A stretch of 64,000 bases of DNA from Heloderma charlesbogerti (lineage: Eukaryota; Chordata; Lepidosauria; Squamata; Helodermatidae). Location: positions 1-64,000 of the forward strand of contig JANEZZ010001895.1 of the NCBI GenBank assembly GCA_026122225.1. The letters run 5' to 3'. Within the stretch, counting starts at the first letter, position 1, and each line of letters starts with the position of its first letter. The notes under the pieces were generated by a model. The model saw nothing but the letters and a program-made list of their open reading frames with translations, did no database searches and was not told the origin of the DNA. The position numbers were made by a program, and so were the translations under genes. Below are positions 39,101-51,100 of this stretch, piece after piece.

Positions 39101-42100
39101 TCATGTACAGAAATTTTTCTGTATGTGCATGTTGCATTCTCTGGACTGGGGCAATAAATTTTCTTATACTTAAGAGAGCTGCTGTTTGCCCTTGCTATTC
39201 AGTCATGATATTTCTTCTACATATATCTTTGTTTCTCATTTTTTAAATTCAGCTTTCTACTTAAGGGCACAATACTATCAGGATAATTGGCCCCCTCTGA
39301 ACTCAGAGGCTGCCCTGCACTTGTGGCTAGAAAGCCGATTTTGGCTATCTATCTGGGGACCTCAGAGCAGGGAGGGAGGCTGCATGGTGCATAGGAGGCG
39401 TTGTAACAACGTTTCCTCAGTCTCCTCCCCACCCCCTGGAACACCCCCTTTTTGCCTGCTCCTTGCTGTGGTTATGAGCGCAGAGACGGGGAAGAACCGT
39501 GCCACCTACAAGGCAGTGGGGGCAGGGAGCGCAGTTTCTGGGAACCAAGCTCAGAGCATTCACTCCAAATTCAGTTCCCAGAAACCAAAAAATCCTATGA
39601 CCATCTAGATGCTATCTAGTGGCCATAGGATTGCTCTCCGCATGACTTTAGGAGACCTCTAAATCTGTGTGGTTCAAGATGACTTGGTCTTAGATGTATA
39701 AAAACAGTTTAATAATGGATAGTTCTTAATGAACTAATTTGAATTTAAAGCTCTTATTTTAAGTCTAAAGGGAAATTTTAATTGTCTGTATAAGAGTACT
39801 TTTCTTGTTTAGATGATTCTAATTAAAAGAAAACAGCTTGCAACACTTCCACCTACAATTGCACCGCCCACGGCACAGGATCTTCTGCGTAATGTTATGT
39901 GGCTACAGAATGACAAAAACCAGATAGAATATATTCAGGTAATGTTTCGATTCCAGTACTTTAAAATGTCCTACACCCTATTCACACAAGGCCCAAGTGT
40001 GTAGATGCAACACTCCATGGGGGAGTGGGATCCTCACTGCTCCATTCACCAGGTGCACTTGTTTTGCCTGTCTTGTACTGGTGCATTGAATATGTCATTT
40101 GAATATGGTCTGTGCTCTCAGAATTCTGCACAATTATTCGTCCCTGTTTTTGATGAATTTCTGCTTCTGCATTTATGCAATGTGATCAGAATGCACACAC
40201 AGGGCTGTTATGCACATGGATTCGAAGGGATATAATGCACAATGGTGTGGACCAGCCAATTATTACCATTTATAAAATACATACCCATTTACTGCTTCTT
40301 ACCTCCTCACCTCCTACATACTTCTGAAAATTGCTGCTGTTCCATCTACTGGCCTTCATCCACTTTCTCAGCTTGATGGACATGCTGGTGGCTTCTACCC
40401 CCACCTTTCTCTTGTGTACATGTGGGTTTCCTTATGTTTGTACAAGGTTAATCTGCATCTGGAACCGTAGTTGGGGTAAGAGGAGCGGATTGTGAGAGGC
40501 AATTTTGACAAAATGGCCAGAGGGGAAAAGGTTAAACATCCACTTTTCGTTTTACCAAATTGCAAGCTCCTGAGGATACTTTTCATTTTTTAAAACTGTT
40601 GGAACTACATTTTGCATGTTAGTGTATAATGTCTAACTTGTCCATTGGTTTGTCAACTTTCATTAATATGTCAGTATTTCAGTTTAACTTTTAAATCAGT
40701 GTAAACATTTCATAGACTGCTTTCTGTCATTATATTTGTTATTCCAAAATGTAACAAATAGTAGTGAATACTTTTTGGGGGTTTGTTGTCTAGCTTTCTG
40801 AACCCACGTTACTGGTTAATTCGTTATTGCCGCATCCCTGATACTCATAGCTCTCAATTACTAGGTTTCCTTTTTCCCCTGTTAGAGGCTACAGCCATCT
40901 TTGCTGCTAGTGTGTAAATAATGGTTGGTCATAATAGTATTCCTACAAATCAGACAATTTATAACCTAGAAATACTTTCAGTCATTTGTTGTATTTTCTC
41001 ATCTCCCCCAGATAAGCAGCATACATGTATAAAATCAGCTTCACACCACTCCCTTTCACATTTATTTGAACTAGTCCAGTATATTGTAAACATTTTAGAC
41101 AAATATGTCATATAAATTTTGAAATATTAATCTGTTTCTGTATGTATTTAAAACATTTAAATGCTTTAAATTTACATATCTTAGGATTCTTTGGATATTA
41201 CCTGCCCAGTGTCTTTCTCCCATTTATCTATAAAATATTTTCCCATACTGTCTTCTAATTAAAAAATCGTACTGAAAGTATTCCTTTATTTTCTTGCTGT
41301 CCTCTCAAAGTAAACTTTCAAGCACCCTTTCAAAAATATTAAAATATTTTGCTTATCCTTGTGTGAACTGCACGCCCTATGGTCTGTAATGCTTTCTGTA
41401 TGCTCTTCATGTATTTTCTATTTTCAGAAAAAAGCAAAAATTCTTTATTATGATTATGGAGATATCATATTTGATGAAGGTGAATTGCCACAAGGAATCC
41501 ATTTAATTGTATCAGGAATGATTAAGGTAAGGATTATAGACCAACCAGCTAAGAATGTAACTGGCAAAGAGGAAAGGACCATGACTTAAAATGGTAAAGC
41601 TAATTGTATGAAATACAGCTTGTAACTTCAATGCTGCTCTTTCAGCAGACTTTTCTTGACTGACATACATTTTTATTGGACTAAAAATTTCCAGGTTTTA
41701 TTGGAATGTTTTTGTCATGATAGTTATTTATCTCCTTATGTAATTGTAACAGAAAGAATAACCTTTTGTAAACCATGATAACCATCTCATTAGACCTGCA
41801 AATAAGCTCTGTGGTAAAAATTGGTTGCACACATCCAGTTTTTCCTCATGGTAGAAATTTCACTCAGCTTTAAATCTTCAAGTTGCTAGATTTCAGTGAG
41901 TAGAATTTTCCATTCACCCCCCGTCCTTTCCCTTCATCCCAGATATTAAGGTTGGTATCCTTAGGTTGGTCACCAACAGGAGAATGGAGTAATTTCAAAT
42001 TAAATGCTTCTGTACATTTAGGGTGCAATCCTATGCATGTTTAGACCGAAAAAGGTCCTACAGCTCCCAGCATGGAGTAATCTCTTCATCTAAGGCTATA

Positions 42101-45100
42101 AAGTCTCCCTTGCCATTGTGTTACTCCTCTGGCCTTATTTCCCCACTTCACTATGTGCTGAAAGTTCTGATTGTTAGGCATCCCTCTGGTAATAACAGTT
42201 GCAGATCAGAAGTGTTTTCTCCTACCTCCGTAAAGTAATTTAGTAATGACTGAGAATGAAAAACCAAAAATAAAGCAACACAGTATTGATTGTTCTTAAA
42301 AAGAATTATAAAAAGAACGTGTCCCTACTTAAAACTACAAAAAACAGCAAAAGAATAATATTTTTCAACCTTATGAGCATGGATGGAAAAGAAAATTTGG
42401 TTAAACTTTCTGTTTTCCTTGTGGTTATGCATACCCTACCTTGATCTTTATCTTAATTTCAGAAAATATTTCTTCTTAAATGAAACCTCTTCAGGGTTTG
42501 TTTCTACTCAGCCAGCCCCAGCATAACTTGGATGCCTCATGTCATCCTGAGGAATCTCTGGAATGTATGTGTTGTGCATTCTCTTGTTCTTCGCAGCAAT
42601 TCTTCTCCTACTTGGGTTGTGTCTGAGTGTCTCACCTAACAATTTACCCCTCGTATATCTCTTCTCTTAACCCCTCCTCCAGTTTACCGGAAGGTCTGGT
42701 AAGATTGCTCAGTGAAAGATTGAGGCCTCTGTGGAATCCATGTTAGGTAGCCTTGTGAATAACAGTGGTGTTACATGTTTAGATATGAAGAATTTTCATA
42801 TGTCTGAAGTGAGGTCATTTGTGAAACTAACATGGAGTTTGGGGTTCCATAAACTAGTTCTGGAGCATAGACAGAGCTCAAACCCAAAGTCTGTGAGCAA
42901 CAGTAAGATATTTGTGGGGTGAAAGACATTACCTGTAGGGCACAGACTCTGGAACTTCGGGGATTGTATCTGTGAGCTTGTGGCCCATCCTGTCTGATCT
43001 CCAGCACAGAATTATTGATTTGTTTCTCATGTTTTCAAGCTAGCACTATAATAAAGTACAAACTTTATTATACCAGTACTGGTGTTCATCTCTTTGTTGT
43101 TCTCCACCACTGAAAGAGAGAGAGAGAGAGAGAACGATAACAATATGTGGATGACATCCAGCTCTACTTCTCTTTTCTACCTGCAAGCCCAGGGAGGCTG
43201 TGGAACTCTTTAAAAGGTGTCTGGAGATGGTTTTGGGATGGATGAGGGTGAACATGCTGACTCTTAATCCAGACAAGACAGAGAAATTGTGAGTAAAGAA
43301 GCCAGTTGATTTGGATGGAGGTGTACGACCAGTCTTGGATGGGGCTGTGCTTCTTCTGAAGGATCAAGTTCATATCTTGGAAGTTTTCCTGGACTCAGCA
43401 CTATTTGTGGAATCACAGGTGGCATCAGTGGGGCTTGCCACCCAACAATCCGCCTTAACAGTTCAGGACCCGGTTTTCAATTCCATCAACATGGATGCAA
43501 CCAGACCGGTGGCAATCCCACTGTGGGACACGATTAAACAATTGTGGAAGGCCCCCTCCACTATGCCTCCCACATCAAAGTGCCTGGAGGGGATGTATTA
43601 GCTGCAGGAGATGGTTGTGGAATTCTTAATTAACCACCTTGCGCAGAATCCGATTGTGGTCATAGTGGCTCAGGGAAAATCCCTTAGGGCTCACTCCTCA
43701 CCAGTTGATAAGGAGGGCTGATGACTTGACTCTTGGGATGGAGAATATACTCCTCTGCTGCACCTGGCCTTAAAGTTTCCAACTTTCAGGCTATGTCCAG
43801 TTATCAGTTGTTCCTTTGGAACAAGGTGGGAAAGATTTTTGAACATTTACTTGAGGACAAGAAAGCTTTAGCCCGTGTGTTTCAGAATGAGGTGATGAAG
43901 CTGTCATAAACACCTCAAGACACCAGGTGGATTGTGATGCCAAGCTCCTGGTAAGCTCCTTTGCACTTCAATGACACTCATGGCTCAGGTCAGTGGGACT
44001 TTCTTGGGAGGCTCGGTTCAGGCCTACTCTTTGACACAAATCTTGTTTAATGCCAAAGATGAGGCGTTGGATTCAGTGCAAAAAGCCAGAACCATGACCC
44101 ATAAAATCGGGATCTAGCCTCAGCCTACGGCCACACGACAGCTACAGTGGTTCTGATCATCTGCTGCTCCGTACCAACATCCTGCCTCAGCTGCCCCACA
44201 GCAATGACAGCAGCCTTCGCATTTCAACAAGCTGTACTCAGCATAGAAGTACCATTCCTTCCACCAGAAGGGTGACAGAAAAAATAGGCAACCCGTTTCT
44301 CATCATCCAGCTGCCCAGCCCCTCATCTTTGGCACTGTTCTGTTCCATTTTCTTTTTACCTGGACCAACATCACCATGGACTCCTGGGTACTTTCCATTG
44401 TATGGAGGGGCTACAGAATCGAGTTCAGTACCATCCCTCCACTCGGTATAGACATGGCTCCATCAACTGTTCTCCACCAAAAGGTTGACACATTACTCAG
44501 GAAGGGAGCCATTGTACCCGTTCCTTGTTTGCATCTCCATGATGGGTTCTACTCAAGGCATTTCACGGTACTGAAGAAAGACAGAGGACACTGGCCGATC
44601 CTGGACCTTCAAGAGTTAAACCTGTATATTTTGCCCAGGAAGTTCCACATAGTTTCCTCTGGCATCTCTGTTTCCTCTCTCTCCTGAGGAGACCTCAAAG
44701 ACACTTACTTTCACATTGCCATAGAGGAGTCGCACCAATGCTGCCTTCGCTTTACCATCGGTACCAGTGCCTACCAGTTCTTGGTGACACCCTTTGGTCT
44801 TGCCACTGCTCCGAGAATATTCACCAAGTGCATGGCGGTGGTCTGTTCCCACCTTCGGATGCAAGGGGTCAAGGTATACCCATACATTGATGACTGGTTG
44901 TTGGTGGTGTCGACATGAAACCATCTTCTCTGATCGATAAAGGTGACCTGCAATCTCCTTCAGTGCCTAAGGCTTTTTCTCAGTCTGGAGAAGGCTCATC
45001 TACAGCCTACCCAAAGTCTTCAGTTTATTGGGGCATTGCTGTATTCCAGAGTGGGCAGAGCCTTTCTTCCTCCAGACCGAATGGAGGTATTGACTTTGCT

Positions 45101-48100
45101 GGCAGTGGAGCTCATTCACCACAAGTCCACCTCTGCATTCAAGACCCAACGCCTACTGGCTGCAATGACATCTGTTGTTTATTATGCTCGTTTGCATATG
45201 GAACATATGTCTCTCTGGAACTGGCTCATATGCAGCGGTGATACCAAGGAGGATGCCTGTCAGACCAGGCTGCAGCTTCCAAGGAATGTCAGGGACTCCT
45301 TACAATGGTGGACAGTGCCAGCCAGTTTATCAGAGGGCATGCCCTTCCTTCAACCCTCACCATCCCAAGTATTTACTACAGATGCATTGCTCTCAAGATG
45401 GGGAGCTCATTGCTCAGGCCTCATGTCCACAGACAATGGTGGATCATGAAGGTGAAACAGCATATCAAGCTCTTGGAGCGCAGGGCAGTGAAAAAGAACC
45501 TTCAAGTGTTCGAGCTGGACTTGGTGGGCAGACTGGTCCAGATCACCTTGCACAACACAAGAGATTTCTCTTAATCCAATAATCCAACAACAAAGAGATT
45601 TCTAAAGGGAATCAGGAATCTGGCACCGCCTGTTCACTCCACGATACCAAGCTGAAGCCTCTTGGTAGTGTTAAAGACACTTTCGTCCAAGCCCTTTGAG
45701 CCACTGGCAACCACAGGCTTGTACCTCCTTTCCTGGAAAGTGGCATTTTTGGTGGCTGTTATTTCTGCACGTTGTGTCAGTGAACTCTGTGCGTTCAGAG
45801 TAGACCAGCCTTACTTCACTTTTCACCGAGACAAGGTGGTTCTCGGACATGACCCCTTTTTTTTGCCTAAAGTAGTGTTGGACTTTTTAAACCAGCACGC
45901 TATTCTTCCTGTTTTCTTTGCTTCCCTGTCTACACCTCTGGAGTCAACATTGCATACACTTGATGTGCGCTGTGCTTTGGCTTTCTACAAGTCAAGGACT
46001 GAGCAGTTCAGACTTTTGCCTTGCCTCTTTGTCTGCTACGGTGGCCAGCCTCTCTTGGCTCAGAGCTTCACTTCCTGGGTCGTTAAGACCACTGAGCTAT
46101 CATATGAGCTGGAGGGACTTGAACTGTCTTCCCCAGGCCTAGCTCATTCTGCTCATGCAATAGCGTTGTCAGTCGCATTTGACAGAGGGGTTGCCATCCC
46201 TGAACTGTGCTACTCTGCAACTGGGTTGACACTATCTATCTTTGTTAGACATTACAGACTGGATGTTCAGACTATAGCTGACTGTACTTTTGGTCGTGCT
46301 GTCCTTTCCTCTGTTTTGTGATAGGATGCCAACCCACCACCTTGTAAGTTAGCTTGCTTCTCGCCCATATGTGTGATGCACAGAGACCACAGAGAAGAAA
46401 AATAAGTTGCTATCTGTAACTGTAATTCTTCGAGTGGTCATCTCTGCATTCACACAACCCATCCGCCATCCCCTCTTGGGTGTCATATTAGAGTTCGATG
46501 TTGGCTACCGAAGGTATTTCCTCTTGGTTCCGAGGCTAGAATGTTGGTCTTCAGGAACTGAGGGAATAGGCGGGAACCAGCCAGGGACATGTGCACTGGG
46601 ATAGTGGGGGAACGGTTTCCACCAAAACACCTCAACTATAGACGTTTTCTGAATTGAGGTTCCATGCACGTGCAGAGCCCATATGTGTAAATGCACAGAT
46701 GACCACTCGAAGATCTACAGTTACAGATAGCAACCTGTCTTTATTCAGGCAGGTTTTTGGTTCTTAAGCTGTTTGTAGGTTTTAGTTGGTAAGTGCTGTT
46801 TGTTTCTGATTATTGATGTGTTTTTAATTGATTTGCTTTTATGTTTTAAAGTACTCCAAGATCTTTCTTCCGCTGGCCCAACTGGCCAGGCTGATGTGGT
46901 TGCTGCTTGCGCCACAAGAGTGAGATCAGAGATCAGTGATTACAGTGTCTTTCTCCAGAAAGCAGCCCATTAGATCAGGTTCTCTTCTGTCCTGTGGCCC
47001 AAGAGTAGGGGTGTCACAAGTGCTCGGATTGGTCTAAGAGGCCGGCAGACTCCCCCATACCCAGACCCCACTTGCCGAGCCGTGGGGCACTGATGGACCT
47101 GGCCGCCAGGTGCCCCGGAGCTTGGCGAGAGGCTGGGAGTGGCCAGCTCAGCACATATGTCCTATATGATGGCTGTGTATAATTATAACCTTGTATTGTA
47201 TGTTGTCTGGCCAGAATGTATGGGGTGGAATTCTATTGTGTTTTTCCACTGATGGAAGCAGTTATGTCAGGATTCCAGGTTGTATTCAATCTTAACTGAA
47301 TAAACCTGCACCTCCTTCTTCTATGTACCTGCTACGTTGCCAACAAGCAAAAAAATGTATTTGCAGAAACATGCATCGTTTGTTTTGAATGAATGAGTCA
47401 GATTTTAAAACTAGAAAATACACTTTTCAATTTCTCCCTCAAAACGTTCCAAGCTACGTAAAGTCAGTAAACTGATAAAAATGGTTTACTAGTCTTCTTT
47501 TAATGTTCATTTTGAATGAGACAAGTTATCTGTCTCCTTCAATGACTCTTATTTTTAAAACTCTAGGATAATGGCATAATCTCCTTTAAGATGAGCATTT
47601 AGAAGGCCATTTTGAACTAACATAGGTTGTATGGAATAATTACTCTGAAATGTATTTCCAGTATGCGGTTATTAGATGTTTGTAGGAGCACTTCCCCTCC
47701 ATGGTGCTGCTCCTCCCAATTGGAGAGGGTTTCCACCTAAATGTCTAGTGTGGAATCACTGTCTCAGACCAGAAAAAGTCATACTCCTTGCAATAAGGGA
47801 ACTATGATAACACCTCAGTGATCTCCCCTACTCTCAGAATAAGCCACAGCTGGCCGCTCTTCTCCTGGCTCCGCATAGGTGGGTGAAAAAGCAGGAATCA
47901 CCTCTTTCACGGAGCCTTTAAATTCCCACCATGCTTAAATTGCATGAAAAGTTAGGTTCAGGAAGGGATGAGAGAAGGGGATTAATAATTTTCCAGTTCT
48001 AAATGTACCTTATCAATCTGTTTTCAGAAATTTCAAGAACTATTTTGATGTCAAAATTGCAGCTTGAGTCAACATGGAACTTGTATTAAGAGAGCAGCTG

Positions 48101-51100
48101 ATACAATTCGGTGTTCTTTTTCACATTCTTTCATATTTCTGAGTAATTTTGATTATGGCTAAGCAGCGATCAGAATATTTCAAAATTCTCTGTATGCTAA
48201 TTTACTTATATCAGAATGATCAACATATCTTTACTGTGTGTGTGTGTATGCATGCGCGCGCACATGCACGCACACACATAATGTTCATAAGATAGTTTTT
48301 TGCTTTGCTGTCCCCCCTAGCTGTCATAATGCTAGCAATTTTGTCTTCCACTTATATACATAGAGCTTTCAGATAAAAAGGACACAATACCTTAGTTCAC
48401 CTCGACAGAAAGAATGCTACTAAAATAACAGTAAATTACGTTTAGACTTTCATCACCTACATTCTTGCTGTGCCTGTAGAAGTTTTTTCCCTCAGCTTTT
48501 TTGAATTCATAATAAAGAAGGTTATGATTAATTTGCGGATAAAGTAACCTTTTTACAAATGTATCCTACTCAATAAATGAACAAGCTGCTTACAGTAATT
48601 AAAGTAATGTCATCCTGTGCACAAATTGCTTGTGCTAATAAGGCTAATTGGTAACAGAAAGCATTAACCATGATTAGTCATATGTCTCTAATGTCATCAC
48701 CAGTGCCTATAATTGTCTACATAGAGGGAATTTCACATCTGTTTTAAATCATTTGTATGCTCTCTGAAAATTATGTTTGCTCCTATATTACATGAAAGAG
48801 ATTCTTCAGATCTTGCATTGTATCATGAAATTGGTTCATATTCTAAAACATTAATTGAAATAGACAACATTTTTATTTTGAATTACAGGCTGCTGAATGC
48901 TAAAGAATTCAAAGTTTTATAAAATAAAATCAGTAAGATGAGGATTAAAAGGTAAAACTACATGTAAAACATGCATCTAAGATGATTACCCCCCACCCAC
49001 CAAATGCTGAATAAAGCTTAGGGCCAAGATTTCGGCAACAAACCTCAAATTTAGGGATGTACGAAAGTCACTTGCCTGTGACGAAATTTGATTCACGGTC
49101 GGGGGGAGGCGCTCCGTCCCTCCCCCCGAAATTCTGCCCGGGGGGGAGGCATCCCGTCCCTCCCCCCCGAAATTCTGGCTGGGGGGGAGGCGCCCCGTCC
49201 CTCCCGCCGCAAATCCTGTCCTGCCAGGTCTGCAAATGGCGGCGGCCGTAGCCGCCGCTGTTTGTGTCCCTGCAGTCAGCCGTGATAGGCTACGTAAATG
49301 TTTACGTAGCCTATCACGGCTGAGTGGAAAAAAAACAAAACCGCGCATATGCAAATGGCGGTGCCCATGGGCGCTGCCATTTGCGTACGTGCGGGTTTAT
49401 TTTTTTTCCATTCAGCCGTGATAGGCTATGTAAACATTTACATAGCCTATCACGGTGTTTTTTAAAAATCTAGCCGTGATAGGCTACGTAAATCTTTACG
49501 TAGCCTATCACGTTTTTGTTTTTTTTTAAACTTGGAAATGGCGGTGGCAGCCGGTCGGAAGACCAGCCACCACCACCGGAGCCACCGCCACCAGGGAGAT
49601 TCACCCAAGGTAAGTCCCGTCCCAGGGGGGGCGGGGGGTCAGACTGTTTCGCCACCAATTTCGGGGGGCAGAATGCGCTGGCATTCGGCCTTCCCGAGAT
49701 TCGTGGTGAAATTCTCTGACATCCATACAAGAGATAAGGATCCACGAAAGGTCACTTGGCACAATAGTTCTGATCCAAGAGGGGATAAGTAGCTGGGTTT
49801 GTACATGGGTTGCACAAAAAGCCAACCCCCCTTTGTTGCCTCCTTCACTGTCCGCATTTACATTATGAACCTCTTTGGGCAGGGATCAGTCTTTTTTGTT
49901 TATGCCAGTTGATAAAGCACCATGTACACTGATGGAGTTACATAAATCATCATTCCGATAAAGTCTTTAGGGATATTTTTAAATATGTTTAGTGGTATAT
50001 AAATGTATTAAATAAAAGTAGTCGTAAACGTACCACAAATCAGTTTCACTGGGTCATCTACATTCTAGTATGTGATTGCACTCTATCCACTCCTCACACT
50101 ATTAATACTTTTTATTATTTATTTATTTAAGGGCACAATCCTATGCGTGTTTAGGCAGAAAAAAGCCCTACATCTCCCAGCATTTCTCAGCCAGAAATGC
50201 TGGTAATTATAAGACTTCTTTCTGTCCAATCATGCATAGGATTGTGCCTGAGGGAAGTTATAAGTTGCTTTGGGGGGCCTTGTGATGTACCTTATAAGTA
50301 AATCTTTTTGCCAGCTTTGATCCACACAGAAGATGGAGGAGTAAAAATAAGTGAACTAAAGTTCAAGATAATTTGATTTGTTTTGAGTGATTAACTTGTC
50401 ACAGAATTATAGTTCTTGTAGACAGTGCATTAGCACTGGCTTTTCTGAACTTGAATATTCAGACTGGCACCTTTTTAATCTCTTCCCACAGCAAGGCCAA
50501 CCTTCTGATTCATGAGCAAAAGAATACTTTTAACTCATAATTGCCCTGCCCATAAAATGAACAGTAAAATGCAAAGAATTTCCAGGGTGCTATTCTAGCC
50601 ATCGAGCAATTTGATAATATCTAGCATCCTGAGGTCCAATGACCTTCAACATTGACCTTGATCTGAGGTTATGAAGGTTTGCAAAAGAGGTCAAGTCCAT
50701 TCTCATGGCTTCTCATTGTTCTTCCATGAATAGATTGTTCCATCACCTGTAATAATTCCCCAAATAATTCCCCAAATTCTATACTTGAGATATCTTGTCT
50801 GGTGTTAGATATTTTTCTCAAATGGAATCTTACCACAAGGTTTAATGATTAGTAATCTGTTCACTAATATCTTCAGCTGTCATACATCTCCTTCTTCTAT
50901 CTTTGTATTTTTTTCATACAGGAGAGATCTGTTGTTCACCTATTATATGTAATTTCCAGTGAGGGGATTTAATTTGTACTTGGGGCTCCTGCCTGGTTTC
51001 CTTTTGAGACTCTATCCTAAATGTTGATAGTGACTTAACATTTCTGTAGTGGTGTTTCTAATGGCAGTGACTCCTTGTCACAAATGAAATAAAGTTTTCA

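Larger units (their letters stand above)
43438..46740 (+). mobile_element. DIRS retrotransposon, 5'-truncated in gag
   Basis: The gag piece ([10 protein letters not shown]...[10 protein letters not shown]) is followed by RT, RNase H-like sequence, recombinase and the right terminal region (46370-46740, TTCCACCAAAAC...ATGTGTAAATGCACAGATG). That region matches the right end of the 27.7-34.8 kb element. No left terminal repeat is present. Confidence 0.85.

Noticed and set aside
39813..40004. Open frame starting with ATG at an exon border, possible alternative start
   Set aside because: The ATG is the first codon after a good acceptor and is in phase with the previous exon. No promoter-like sequence precedes it.
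46900..47330. Endogenous retrovirus LTR
   Set aside because: There is a polyadenylation-like signal and suitable composition, but no TG/CA ends and no duplication, so it was not called as a separate feature.
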